64,000 nucleotides of DNA from Psettodes erumei. Taxonomy: Eukaryota; Chordata; Actinopteri; Pleuronectiformes; Psettodidae. Where the stretch lies: positions 186,001 through 250,000 of the forward strand of contig JAFBJZ010000356.1 of assembly GCA_016785225.1 (NCBI GenBank), written 5' to 3'. Below are positions 1 to 13,100 of this stretch, one piece after another. Positions within the stretch are counted from its first letter, which is position 1; each line of letters opens with the position of its first letter. Below the pieces are notes generated by a model. It did no database searches and was not told the DNA's origin. It was given only the letters and a program-made list of their open reading frames with translations. The position numbers were made by a program, and so were the translations under genes.

Positions 1-45
1 AACCTCATCCTCCCGGTGCTCCCCCGTCTGGAGCCCGACTTTTGA
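1..45 (+). other. Possible 3' end of an upstream gene
   Basis: Frame 1 is open from the window edge and stops at TGA (43-45), reading N-L-I-L-P-V-L-P-R-L-E-P-D-F. An AATAAA lies about 137 bp downstream, as expected for a short 3' UTR on the + strand. Fourteen codons are too few to identify a gene. In human, the neighbour on this side of YARS1 is S100PBP in divergent orientation, which this would not fit. It may simply be noncoding. Confidence 0.22.
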
Positions 46-181
46 CTTTGAACATGCACGTGCCCTGGCACAGGTGGACACTGGCAGCCAATCACATACA
101 AAATGTACACTGTCGCTGTGTTTCTCACTTCCTGCCTTCGGTCAAATGGTAATGTGGTTATCATAATAACCTCACTGACAA

Positions 182-187
182 AATAAA
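182..187 (+). terminator. Candidate poly(A) signal of the upstream gene
   Basis: A canonical AATAAA on the + strand, downstream of the short open frame ending at 45. It would end an upstream + strand transcript about 1.1 kb before the yars1 start codon. Confidence 0.28.
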
Positions 188-737
188 ACATGGTATTTGA
201 ACCCACTGAGTCAGTGTTGCTCAATCTACAGGGGTACAAATAGGGAATCTGGGCCCGCAGACAGAAGAGTGCTGGCAGCACCTCTGTAATTATTATTACT
301 ATACGTACTGCGCTTATATTATGCATATACTGTTGTGAATTAAATTACTATTAACGTATAACAAATACAAACCTATGGGTACTTATTGCTTTCTGGCTGT
401 GTGGGTCTTTCGTTAAACTGTGTATTGTATGTTGTATGCTCTGTACAGCAACAGTGCATACACAATGCAGAGAAGTCAGGTCATTTATATGGGCCCAACA
501 ACATTTTCAACTCCTTCACCTGACACGGAAAAGTGGTTAATTTCCGCAAACATCTGACTCCAGTGGGAACCAGGAGCAGAACGCCGAAATCGCTGCAATC
601 TCCACTCGATTGCTTTCGCCTGGAGGCCGCGGTGATTCGATAGCAGAGCAGAGGCTATCGCTGATGCAACACACCGACCGCCTTGTCCACACTGACGGCT
701 CCTCTCTCCCACGTCCTCCGAGAAGTCAGGTTTCGAG

Positions 738-1260
738 GTAAGTCAGCGGGTTGTAAGGATGCGGTTTCACGGTAAACTGACATTACAGGGAGATGACATA
801 AAATGTGAGGTATTAAACAGGTCGCAGTTGTAACCTGAAGCTGGAGCTCGGCGCCACTGGCTGCACATGGTTTTGCCGCTAGCTAGCTAGGTGAGCCTTA
901 GCCGGCTCGTTGATTCATTAGCGTGACGTTACTCAAAGCTCCCTGTCAGTTCATCGTCACCGTTCTCACTGGCTGATGTGATGGATACAACCTGTCCTCC
1001 AGCTTTCACACTCTCACAGTCGTATGCTAGATCTGGCACATAGGCAGTTCACTAAGGCGCAGATTCTTTTTCTTAAGACGAGCAAAATGAAGCAGTTTGC
1101 TTCGCCCCAACCGTGGCGCAGATGTTCGTAAAAAACAGACAATCAACAATAAACAAAGAATGTTTTGAAAGAATTTGAACTCAGACATGCCCAGAAAGAG
1201 AAAGAAAAAGAGAAACGAAGCTCCTTAGTCACAGCAATACTCGGAATGTTGTTCTTGCAG
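738..1260 (+). other. yars1: Candidate 5' UTR intron of yars1
   Basis: A near-consensus donor (GAG|gtaagt) follows position 737, and a pyrimidine-containing acceptor (gttcttgcag) ends at 1260, 24 bp upstream of the yars1 ATG. This suggests a noncoding first exon ending at 737 (its start is not determinable) spliced to the coding first exon. Inferred from splice sites only; the promoter itself was not located. Confidence 0.4.
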
Positions 1261-1284
1261 TCTGAAGCGTGAACGCCCTGCGCC

Positions 1285-1343
1285 ATGGCAGAGCAGCTGA
1301 GTCCTGATGAGAAGTTCCAGCTCATCACCAGGAACCTGCAGGT

Positions 1344-1425
<82 letters not shown>

Positions 1426-4400
1426 GACAGACAGACAGACAGACTGATGTCCCTCAGCAGCTTGGTCTCATGCATCCCCGGTTGTGTGTGCACGTTGTAA
1501 CGTGTTGCAGGAGGTTCTTGGAGAGGAGAAGGTGAAGCAGGTTCTTCAGGAGAGGGAGCTGAAGGTTTACTGGGGCACAGCTACCACAGGCAAACCCCAT
1601 GTCGCTTACTTCGTCCCCATGTCCAAGATAGCAGACTTCCTCAAGGCTGGATGTGAGGTGGGGGATGTACCGTCGAGCATTGTCTATGCTGCTGACAATT
1701 TTATTTAATCTGATTTAATCTTTGTTTCCGGTTTACAGTAGCTCACCCCTACACCTTTTGGTTGCTTTGACTTTTCCTCAGGTCACCATCCTGTTTGCGG
1801 ACTTGCACGCTTACCTCGACAACATGAAAGCCCCCTGGGACCTGCTGGAGCTCAGGGTGAAGTACTACGAACAGGTCATCAAGGCCATGCTGGAGAGCAT
1901 CGGTGTGCCTCTGGACAAACTCAGGTTTGTCAAAGGAACGGACTACCAGCTGAGCAGGTCAGTTAATGTGTCAGTGCTGTTCTGACTCCGAAACAGACTT
2001 TGTAGCTGCAGCCTACAGTGAGACTCAGGTTTTAGCTCTGTGTGTTGGTGTTTGTCAGAGAGTACACTCTGGATGTGTACCGCCTGTCCTCCATGGTGAC
2101 AGAGCATGACGCTAAGAAGGCCGGAGCCGAGGTTGTCAAACAGGTGGAGCATCCTCTGCTGAGTGGTCTGCTCTATCCCGGACTGCAGGTAGTAAAACTG
2201 TTAGTAGGTGGAGTACAAGCAGTGCCATACACCACATTACAGTTTTAGCAAAATGTCAATTTATGGTGATAAAAATACCCCACATAAAAAAAAGTTTTTA
2301 ACTAAAACACCTAATGCATCCTTGCATCATGAGCTATTTCAAGTTTTTCCTTGAAAAATTGAAATTACGAGTGACCTTTCTTTGTCTTCAGGCTCTGGAT
2401 GAGGAGTATCTAAAGGTGGATGCCCAGTTTGGAGGTGTTGACCAGAGGAAGATTTTCACCCTGGCAGAGAAGGTACCGTCTCTTTCCATCTTGGCAAATT
2501 TATTTAAACCCTTCACCCTCTCTTTTCCACATTACTGACTCTTCTTACCTACTTACCTGTCAATGTCAGCACACATTTGATCCTTTTAGCTCTCATGGAA
2601 CTTAACGATTGGTGTAGGAGTAGCGACAGTGGAACTTGTTGAGATGAAGTTTGTTTTCCTGTGAAACTGCTTTCTTATAAAATGTAAAGTGTAGCTTTCT
2701 TCGTTGTCTCCAGTACCTGCCCTCTCTTGGCTATGCTAAACGCGCTCATCTGATGAACCCGATGGTACCAGGACTGACAGGAGCCAAGATGAGCTCTTCA
2801 GAAGAAGTAAGGCTGCAGACAAATTATTTCTCAGAGGAAAAAAAAAGTGTTTAAAAAGTTGATGTTTGTATGATCACTTGCTTCAGACCACTCATCTCTT
2901 CAATATTATCTCTCTGGGATTGCAGGAGTCAAAGATTGACCTGCTGGACTCCAGAGAGGATGTGAAGAAGAAGCTGAAGATGGCTTTCTGTGAACCAGGC
3001 AACATCCAGAACAATGGAGTCCTCTCCTTTGTCAAATACGTCCTGTTCCCTCTACAAGGAGGTAGAGAACTCATCCTATTATCTGTTATCTTCCGTCTAT
3101 CTGTCAGCTTCCGACTTGTCTTTCACTGGCAAAAGGAATTCACGCCGAGTTTAAGTTTGGGATCCACATGTGTTTCAGAGTTCTGCATCAAAAGAGACCC
3201 CAAGTGGGGTGGAGACAAAGTCTTCACCGTGTTTGAGGAGGTGGAGAAAGACTTTGCTGAGGAGGTAAAGTGCAGTCGAACTTAGCTCTTAAATGAAACC
3301 TGAAAATATGCTGCACTGTAATCACTGGTGATCTCGGCGCTTGTCAGATGATCCATCCAGGAGACCTGAAGGCCTCAGTGGAAGTTGCGCTAAACAAACT
3401 GCTGGAGCCAATCAGAAAGAAGTTTGAGTCGCCTGAGCTCCGCAAGCTTACCAACTCTGCCTACCCAGACCCCTCAAAGACAAGTCAGTGTTTCAGCCTC
3501 CGCCATATGATTTACATCCTTTCAACCCAAATATGGCCGAATGACTATTTTTATCATCAAATGGGGTTTCAGCTTGCAGCATGTGGAGACTTACTGTCAT
3601 TTATGTGCATGTGATTTTTAGAAGCAGGAGGAAAGGGTGCCAAGGCAAGAGGAGGTGGAGGTGGAGGAGGAGAGGACAGTGAGCTGGCCCCCTCCAGACT
3701 GGACATAAGAGTGGGCAAGATCATCAGCGTTGAGAAGGTAGGAGATTAAGACAGTAACTTGATACCTCGGTGGTATATAATTGGAGCTTTTCTTGAGATG
3801 ATGAATAAGTATCAGGCCTCATTCTCTGTGTTCTAATGGGTTTTCTTCACTGTCCCACTTTCAGCATCCAGACGCTGAATCGCTGTACCTGGAGAAGGTC
3901 GACGTGGGTGAGGCGGAGCCAAGGACGGTTGTCAGCGGGCTGGTGGCTTATGTTTCACAGGAGGACCTGCAGGACAGAATGGTGCTGCTGCTGTGCAATC
4001 TGAAACCCCAGAAGATGCGAGGCATCGAGTCTCAAGCCATGCTACTGTGTGCCTCTGTGTGAGTGCCATTTCTTCCTCTTCCAAAGACAAATCCAGTGTG
4101 TCCCTTGATTTTATCTTTTCATTTCATCATTCTCTTTGACTGGCTGATTTGTAGTGAGGGGGAGCCCCGGAGGGTGGAGCCTCTTGACCCGCCAGAGGGT
4201 TCATCGCCAGGGGAACGGGTCTTTGTGGAGGGATACGAGACCGGCAAAGCAGACGAAAGACTCAACCCAAAGAAGAAGGTGTGGGAGAAACTACAGGTCA
4301 GGTTTGCTTCCACTCAACAGAATGGAGCCTTTGTTAATGGTGTTTAACAACACCCGTGCTTTTCCTGTCATGACAAATCAAAGTGTCTGTAATGTAACAG

Positions 4401-4629
4401 TTGACTTCAACTTTTTAAAATGTGGATTTAAGTACTGCATATTGGAAGAAAAGCATTTATCTGTAGGGGGTGTACTGTGTATACACAATGATTTGGTTCT
4501 GTTTCTGTCATCTCCCAGGTGGACCTGAAGATGTCAGATGAGTGCGTCGCTCAGTGGAAAGACAGGCAGCTGATGACCAAACTGGGACAGATCACATGTA
4601 AGACACTGAAAGGAGGCAACATCAGTTAA
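1285..4629 (+). CDS. yars1: Tyrosyl-tRNA synthetase, cytoplasmic
   Basis: Charges tRNA-Tyr with tyrosine in the cytosol. The coding exons are 1285-1341, 1511-1657, 1782-1957, 2059-2188, 2392-2472, 2714-2806, 2926-3061, 3179-3264, 3348-3483, 3622-3737, 3865-4058, 4155-4296 and 4519-4629. All have GT-AG borders and consistent phases, giving 535 codons including TAA (human is 528 aa). Class I signatures are HVAY at residues 49-52 (HIGH-like) and KMSSS at 222-226. The ELR tripeptide (91-93) and the basic KKKLKM nuclear-localisation motif (242-247) fall at the human positions. After a Gly-rich linker, an EMAP-II-like C-terminal domain runs from about residue 370 (RLDIRVGKI... to the end). The start ATG has G at -3 and +4. 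The gene is convergent with nhsl3. Confidence 0.96.
1347..1444. repeat. (AC)37 followed by (AGAC)6 microsatellite
   Basis: An uninterrupted AC run spans 1347-1420 and passes directly into AGAC units at 1421-1444. It begins five bases after the yars1 exon 1 splice junction and fills more than half of the 169-bp first coding intron. Confidence 0.97.
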
Positions 4630-5306
4630 ACACGCACACGTTACAATCACCACTGAAGCCGCTCCTGCCGACCACCCTGCATCAAGAATACACACATCAC
4701 CAAACTGCCATGACGACAACGGTCATCTGGATGTTTTCTAGGAGAATGATGGGATACAGTGGCCCAAAGTCTCTGATGTTTATTATCCTGTTACCTTGCT
4801 TTGACGTTATCAGAAACATATGTTTAATTCCTGCAAACATGAAACAAAACTTATGTAATTAACCCTTGGACTAATTAATTTCTCTTTTTTGTTGACTGGG
4901 TGTTGATGGTTTTACTAATGTACATGTAATGTACAAATACAAAAACCTTTCTGCAAATCAGAGGTAATGGAGTCTATTCAAAGGGAGAAGGATTGATTGC
5001 TTGAATGTTGAAGTTCCAGTGACTCGTTCCTGGAAGTAGCTAAGGGATCTCAGGTGTTTGAATAGGGACTTAATGATTCAGTACTTTTTCTGGGTTGAAT
5101 TGCACTGTATTCTTTGCCATCATGGTAAATGGCAGCCAATCTGCCAAACCTCAGTAATATGAATGGTTTTATGAGATTGACTTATCAGTTTTGCAGAACT
5201 ATCTATTTGCCTTGTGCTGTAGGACAGGTGCATTGTGGGTAGTGTTCTACATAAATCAATATCTGGATATCAACTGTCATCAAATAATGCATCATCATGA
5301 ATATGG

Positions 5307-5312
5307 AATAAA
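5307..5312 (+). terminator. yars1: yars1 poly(A) signal
   Basis: AATAAA about 680 bp after the yars1 stop codon, the clearest + strand signal before the opposing nhsl3 3' end. The implied 3' UTR is about 4630-5330 and holds no other gene. Confidence 0.6.
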
Positions 5313-5445
5313 AACTGTAACTTCTGTGGTCTGCAGGAATTTCAATGTGTAAAACCTGGTGTGTGTTAAATGACACGGTGACTAGATGTCTCTTTAGTCC
5401 TTCAAAGAAACAATGTGGGAAATAGCATATTTAATACACTTAAAT

Positions 5446-5451
5446 TTTATT
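5446..5451 (-). terminator. nhsl3: Candidate nhsl3 poly(A) signal
   Basis: TTTATT on the + strand reads AATAAA on the - strand. It would end nhsl3 about 1.7 kb past its stop codon and about 135 bp from the opposing yars1 signal, making the genes tail-to-tail. Confidence 0.45.
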
Positions 5452-7161
5452 TATAGAAGTAATAACTGTACATAATTCTTAATAATCATCAAAACATAGA
5501 TTTTGACCCATCCTGAAGAGTAATTTCCTCAGATGATTTTGCTGGGGGAAAGCATTTTGTGCAAATAGTGACGAGCTCGATTTTTCCACCGAAAAGGCCT
5601 GGGCCTAAGATTTAGCTACAGAACATTTAATAAAAACACTGACCTACCTCACACTAAGTCTACTCCAGTGTATCAATCATCCAGGGCCAATCTTCACATC
5701 CATAGCCCGACAAGTGGTTTTCAGATGAAACAGATAATTAAATATTTCATATTTGGTAGGAAAAGGTGACTGACAGTGCTACTAAAGGGAAACAGTCACA
5801 CATAAATAAATAGGATACTTTGTTACTGTTTCCAAACAAAATCATACAATGTGTTGGATTTTCCTCTTAGAATATTCAAGAAATGGATTGTTTAGAAGCT
5901 TCTAATGGACATGATAGCAGTCATTGTAATCAGATACATCTGTGTGTTAAGTCTTCATGGGTATTATTATTATCTGTCGCTTTAAAAAGTGCCTCGATCC
6001 TGACAAAACCTGATCCTGACCCTCTCATTCTTGTGGGTGTGCAGCAATCCATTTTTCAAATCTCAGATCTGTCTACCAACACAGTGAAAATCAAAGGCTA
6101 AAACTGAGCTTTGTAAATTGCTTTTTCTAAGATCATTAAGCAAAGATGGTGATAAATTGGTGATGCCACGGTCAGCCTTTCGACAACTGCTTAAATCCCC
6201 ATGGAAATGTCGTATTATGTTACAACGGGGAAAAACCCCAAAACTCCTGTACAGAAATGCTTTGTCGAGACAGATTCACACTGAGCTGCAGTGACCACTA
6301 CCTAACTCATCCTCTAGGAGGCGATCTCACACAAGCCAAATATTTACAGTTCTGCCAATGTGCACCATTTCATCCTGAGGGGCCTTAATAAGAGATAAAC
6401 TATAGCTTAGAAAAATACTCCAGAATAAAGCTATCATAAGAAATTGGGAGCGACACATTTTCTTTTGCATAAATATGTAGGAAGGCCATCAACAGGCTAA
6501 GGCTTTTGGAGAAGATTTAAAACACAACAACTCTCAGATAGCTGAGCTTAATGTCTCTCAGTGATATTAGTCAGTCCTAGCTGGGAGTTGTCCTTTTACT
6601 TGTAGTCTTTGCTTGTTCCTCTGGCACGAGTCAGGTCCCCAGTTCATCAGCGCAAAGCTCTTTCAAAACAGTGTCTCAATTGTGTCCGCAGTCACTCTCG
6701 TAGCTGGAAGGGGAAGACGAGAGCATTAAGACATCACGACACTACAACAATACAGTTACAGGAACACACGTAGGGACTATTCTGCCTAAACTAATTCAGT
6801 TACTGAGACATGATCATGAGCTTCAGGTTAAGGCTTATAGAAGCACATGCCTGCACATTTGACTGGAAAAAGCTGTAGGCAAGCCAGCAGCATTTGTAAT
6901 GTGTTTGTGTGGAAGGGGGCCTGTGTTTGTATTTTCTCTCTTGCTGGCACGGAGAGCACAAAATATGCTCTTTACAGCAATGTTAAAGTGCTCAGCTGTT
7001 TCATGCTAATGCTGTATTGTGATTTCTCATGAGAGGAGGGCTGCACATGAGTTATCGATTGGAGACAGCACAGAATCGGGCTTGGTGGGGTTTACTTAGC
7101 AGCAGAACACTGAAATTATAGTGATGAAGGCAGTGGTGATCCTTCATGAGTTTTAAAGAGA
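5452..7161 (-). other. nhsl3: nhsl3 3' UTR region
   Basis: AT-rich sequence between the nhsl3 stop codon and its candidate poly(A) signal. It holds no ORF with recognisable homology. A possible alternative terminal exon lies inside it (6663-6703). Assignment as 3' UTR is inferred from gene orientation. Confidence 0.5.
6663..6703 (-). other. nhsl3: Possible alternative terminal coding exon of nhsl3
   Basis: On the - strand a pyrimidine-rich acceptor (ccccttccag) precedes an open stretch ending in TGA at 6663-6665. A strong cryptic donor (ACAA|gtaaga, exon edge 7206) lies near the end of the large nhsl3 exon in a compatible phase. Joined, the C-terminus would become a short peptide ending T-I-E-T-L-F instead of running to the stop at 7162. 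Inference from splice signals only. Confidence 0.25.
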
Positions 7162-10100
7162 TCATGTGAGAACATCATGGTTGTAAGTAACATCACTGCT
7201 CTTACTTGTGGTCTCGGGTGTTACTCCGCTCGCTCCATTCCCTTCGATGCCATATTCCATCTTCTCTGAACAAGCAGAATGATGCTGCGAGAGAGCAACA
7301 CTGCCATGTGTTGGCTTCTTGGCTACTGGCGGGGGAACTTTGTCACACTTCACCCCACCGTTGGAAAAAGCAGCAGCCCTCGACTGGTCGGACACCTGCG
7401 TCAGCTCGGCTGCCAAGCTCTGCTTTAGGCTCACCTGAGCTTCAGGTGAGGAGGCGGCTGCGGTCTCTATGACCACCTTTTTTGTGCTCCTGGAAAAGAT
7501 AAAGCTGGCAGTAGAGGCCGGGGACCTGTGCACGTCACTCCCGTCTGGAGATTTCAGAGCCAGAGCTCCTGGTTCACTGACACAGCTGTAAGTGGGAGAT
7601 CTCAAACCCACTCTGGCAGGAAGGCCATCTCTCGAAGTCATGGCTGCTGTTTTCATGCGTATGGCTTCCTGTAACCGCATGGAAGGGGTGTTCAGTGTCA
7701 CAGAGGATGTTTTTACGGTCTGAGGTGGAGATTTTAGAGACAGAGACTTCCGGATGGGCTTTTGTGGGATGTTTGGAGGTCCTGGTACTGACACTGGGCA
7801 GTTCTCCTGAACAGGAGCTCCCTCATTTGCTGGCTTTTCCTCAGAGGGAGCTTTCAGCTGATCTTCAGTCATGGTGACTGATCTGAGGCGGACCATCTGA
7901 AGCAGGGAGGGGGTGACAAGAGGTATATTAGCATCCTCTTTAGGAATGGGTGCACATTTGTGGCGCGACAGAAGCTCCTTGCTCCTGGTGTCTCGGTTTG
8001 CTATACTGGGCTGCCTTCTGAAATTAACCCCATGAGTTAAATTCTCTGCTGGTAGGGGAGGGGCAACTGGGACTGTGACTGGAGTTTGGGTACTAATGGG
8101 AGGTCCAGAGGAAGATGGATCTTCAATTTTCAAAGAGTCTCGACTCAGGAAACTGCTGGAAGGAACTAAAGCAGGGACTGATGGGCTCTCTGTTCGTGCA
8201 ATAGGTGGTATAGGAGGTGCCTCTGCTGGTGGTGGTGGAACACTGTCTGAAAGAGATGAAACATTCTGCATGGGTCTGCAAGTAATCTCATCAGCAGTGT
8301 TGGCTTCAGAAACTTGCAGTGCATCCTCTGGTTTGTTGTCATATACCAAAGACTGTGGAACAGCCAAATCTGGATTTTGTCCCTGTGCAGACATCCCAAC
8401 TTCACTAGAGTCCTTAACTGTCTCTCCAGCCTCCTGAGTGGCTGCAGCACACTCCTTAATCACATCCAACTGTTCCAGACCACTGTCCATCAAATCGGGT
8501 ACACTATCTGTTACAAATGGTGGCGGCGGTGGAGGAAAGTCAACCTCATCCCCTCCATCAAAGACAGAGTCTCCTTCCAGTGGCGGTGGAGGAGGCGGCC
8601 AGCAAGACTCAACAATATGGCTCTCCTCCTGCACCCTCTGTAATTCATCTGGTGGCAAAGACACTGACTGGGGAGGTGTCTTTCTTGAGGGAGGAGGTGT
8701 AGGTTGGTAAGCTGGCGGAGGTGTCGGTGGTGGTGAAACCTTATTAACTTTGGGGACTTCTACAGAAAGAGTCTGCATGGATGGGGCCTCTTGCCTGTCC
8801 ATCTCCTTCTCATGCTTCTCAGCTAAAACTGTAACTGCATTCTTTGAAGCTAAATGAACTTCTATTGTGGTACTGCAACTCTTTTCCTTTTGCTGTCTCT
8901 CTGCTGACTGCTCTTTTGACACCAGTTCTTCTCTGTTCAGGACTATCATGGGTTTCTTCATCACAGGTGGTGGATCTTTCTTTGGAGTCGTTTCTTGATT
9001 CTTGGGGCTCTTTGCTACAGGGATACCAATCTGCTCTTGTGTCTGAATGTCTGCACTTGCTTCCACTCCCTCTATTTCGGCACCTGGACCTTCCCTGTTC
9101 TCTAGCTCCTTGTGGACTACTTCAGGATCTGTTGTTAACAATGTCTCAGGCTTTGATTCACTTTCTGACCATTCGAAGACAGGTTTGACCACAGTTGCCT
9201 GTTTTTCAACCAAAACCTGCAGATCTTTTCTGGCTTGAGTCTGATTTCCTGTCTGCTTAACAGTGCCGTCCTGTGCCTGTGAGGGTTTGTTGGTTTCTTT
9301 GCTGATGTGCGGGCGGGGTGCACACAGAAGCTCAAAGGTACGTCTGTTGTGGGCCCATGTTTCTGGAGGAGGAGGACATGGTGCTTTGACCTTAGGAGGT
9401 GGTGGGATGTTCAACACCTCTCTGAATTCTACTCTTGAAGCTGAAGAATCGTCATTTGGTTTGAGTTCGTTTCGGGTGACAGTGGGTGGCGATCCCTGTG
9501 GAGGCAAACTGGGGCTACATGTGGAAACATCTGAATTGACAGCCTCAGATGTACTTGATGATAGGGAGGTGAGAGAGGACGAAGGAGACGCTGCCGAGGA
9601 TGAAGCCCGAGACACTGATCTCTCTGGTTTGACTGGTTTCTTCTTCTGTTTTTCTGGGGAGGTTGGGGAGATACCTTTAGGGGAAAGCGTTGGCGTTCCA
9701 CTCTGACTGGAATACCCACTGGATGGGGACATGGTCCGTTCAAATTTCCCCCCTTCTGAGGGAGTTTTCTGTGGAGACGAGCTGCTGGATTCTGACTGGA
9801 CCTCTTCTGGCTCATCAACTTCCTTGGAAGAAGCCTGTGTGGGGCTCAGGGGACTGGAGGAAACATCTGGAGAGCTGGACCCAGTAGAGTTCAATACAGG
9901 GGTGGGGATCTTACTGGAATCTCCAGTGACCAACTTAATCTTATCCTTTGCTGCATTTTCTGTAGCAGCTGTCACCTCTCCAGACACAGAATCATCAAGC
10001 TCTTGGCTTTCCACCAGAACTCTGGAGTTACTTGTGATCTTACTACTATGGAGCGAGTTTGTTCTCCGTGGAGGTGTGGGGGGTTGCTTGGTCTTCATAA

Positions 10101-13100
10101 CTGAAAGACTACGAATGAAGTTGCTCTTGTTCTTTGCATCCTCCCCAGCAGTCACTGACCCTGACACATCAGACTCAGATTCTTGACCTGTAGCAAGATT
10201 TTCACTCTTACTGTTGCAGCTGCTGATCCCACTGCCTGAGCTATGCAGACTGACAAGGTCTTGATCTCCAGCAGAGTGCTCTGTTTGGCTTACCTGCCAA
10301 TGAAGACCCGCTCTTTGGGAGTTACCACTGTGTGTGCTCCCCTTAGAGGATACAGAGGAAGAATTTGAAACAATGGTCTTTGAAGACTGCGACTCGCTCC
10401 AGTTTGACCCTGAAGTTGATGTGGGCATTGGTGTGGGGTCATTGCGGGAATGGTCAGTCTGGGAACCATCACCATCTGATCTTTTGGACAACAAAGGGCT
10501 GACTGATGAGTCCCCAGATGCCAGGCTGCTTTTGCTTACAGTGCGGACACTGCCACCATGGTTGACACTGCTTCCGAGAGTCCGGCTGCTGCTGCGGTCT
10601 ATCTCTATGACCTCAATCGAGGCTGGCAAGACTGCATTAGGGATGATCGTAGACAAGTAAGTGGCCTGAGGAGACATGGACATCACTGGGCCCTAGAAAA
10701 AATAGAGAAGTTTTACATCTAAATGACGTTTCACAAAAGTAACTCTTGAATTAAAGCCCATATCCCTAGCTAAAAGTATCACCTGGGGTTCCTGGAGGAA
10801 GTTAAGCATTGTTGAAGGACCAAAGGAGAAGGATGTGGTCATGCCTGGTACTGCAAGGGACTTGGGTCTCAGGGAGCCAAAGCCCTGGTGGTTAAGCAGT
10901 TGCTCATCCTGGTAAATTGCCTTCAGGTGCTTCCTAAGAAGCTGTTCATCTCTGTTTTCCTGCTTATGAGTGGAGAGAGGATAATTCTCAAATGATTGAA
11001 AAAACACAATCCCTGCAATGTATGTTAAAACTATTCTAAATGAATTAATTCTCTGTTGAACCCCATCACTGTACCTCCAGCTCTGAAAGGTGCACCCTCG
11101 CTCCCTCCTTATTTGCTGCTGGGGTCCCTCCATTGACTGTAGGAATGATTACAACACCTGATTGGCTGTCAGTTACCTGTCCATCGCGATTAGGGAGCTG
11201 GGTAGAAACTAGTGGCTGGAAGGTGGAGCTTCTGTTCAGTGCTGGAAAAGATGGTTGATAGCATTGAGGTCAATAACAATTTTACTACAAAGGATACATC
11301 ATGTGTACTGGTTATGCAAGGGTGATGCTTACAACATACCAAGCTCTTTCTGGACTTGGTTGGGAATACCCATGATGGTGGTCCTCCTGCTCCTCTTCCT
11401 GCTCTTATCTGACCTTTTCACTGGATTCAGTGGCTTGAATGTAGAACCTGGGGAGGGAAAAGATTCTCATTACAGTAACTTAATTTGAGGAGGGTTATTT
11501 TTGCAAACTAAGAACTATTTAGCACAGAAGAACAGATTGATTACGTTAATTAAACGTTTTGACACTCTCCTTGTGGAGAACTGGATTTTCTTGAGGCTTT
11601 TTTAAAAGGATGGTTGAAATATGTTAAGAATACCAATCATGCGCCCTGCATACGCGCACACACAGAACGGCATGCTCGCCTTCCAGCTGTGACATGCAGA
11701 GGCAGCCGCAGTGCTGCCTTCTGACGCAATGAACTTTTGAGTAACTGAAAAAAAGCTACAGCTGTGTGTATGTGTGTGTGCGTGTCAAGTTCCTCTTCCT
11801 TTGATTTCACACCCTGACTGCAGAGGCACCAAGCAGCCGGGAATGAGACGTGAATGCTAAATAAGTATATGCCTGTGACTCGTCATGAATCTGTGAACTC
11901 AGGAACAAAGCTCAGAGTGCTTTTACAAGTGCTATGATTAGCTCTTATTTTTTATTCGTTCAACAAAATGCAGATTTTGTTTTCTCTCTCTCGACACACA
12001 CACACACACACACACAGGGCTGGTTTCTACCTTGGCGAGTGAGCACAGGCCTTGTCGACACAGAAGAGGTGACTGTGGCATCAGTATTCCAGGTGGTAGA
12101 TCTTGACTCCGGAGAGCCACCTCCGTCCTTGGAGCTGATATCCTGCTCCGGACGGAGTGTGTCTGAGGACTATGGGGGATACACACATAACAGTATTTAG
12201 TTAGGTGGCATTCTTGGTGTGGCAGAAGTGCAGGAAAAATGATCCACAGAGGCTTGGCGCACTTACAGCAATGCTTTCATCGTCAGGAAAGTTCACTCCA
12301 TTTTTGTGTTCTGTGTAAACCAGACATACGAGGTTAACGCACAGGACTGAATACACTCACACTCTGTCCATATTCATGTATACACAGTAGATATAACCAG
12401 TGACGCAATCGTAGATAAAAAGTGGGTAACCTTCACTTTGTGACCATCATCAAGGAAGCCAACTTTAATCAGCCAGGCAGTATAATGTTCCACACAATTT
12501 TAATATATTCCAGTATGTGTATAAAGTATGAATATATTTTCAAATGTATAGTACAGACCCACTGAATGTGTCTGACCTTCTTGCTGCAGTATCTTCAGTC
12601 CCTCCTGAGCTTCAGTGTGCAGGTCCTCCAGGTACTGTGGCCTGCTGCCCTTGATGAAAACATTCTCCTGGTGATGCTGCGAGGTCGTGTAGTGGACCGC
12701 CAACCTCTTCTGGTCTTCATTACCCTTTGGGCCAGCTGTATGGTTGAAGGAGAAAGAAGGGGTTAGCTGATAGCTTTGGTGGGGGACACAGAGAAGAAGA
12801 AGTTGTTTCAGGGAATGAACTGAAATCAATGCCAGATTCAAATTTTTCTTATTTGTACCCACTGTTGTGCCCCTATGCATCATCTCTGCTATTTGGACCA
12901 AATTTATTCAGAAACGTATCAGCTTCAAATCTCTCCACTGCTGCTTCACTGTCCTATTACACCATGCAACACTCAACAAGTGTCTATTTACCAAAGTGTT
13001 TATCAGCTTTACAGCGAATCCTCTGCTCCTCCACCTGTCATGTGTGTGCGTCCACTCATTGCTGCACCTCTGACGCAGCACACCCTTCAAATCTCCTCAG

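Noticed and set aside
1143..1493. Antisense ORFs rich in Val-Cys repeats
   Set aside because: They read through the (AC)n microsatellite on the opposite strand of yars1 exon 1 and have no homology.
8314..10186. Several + strand ORFs of 90-150 codons
   Set aside because: All lie opposite the single 3.5-kb nhsl3 coding exon and mirror its Ser/Pro composition.
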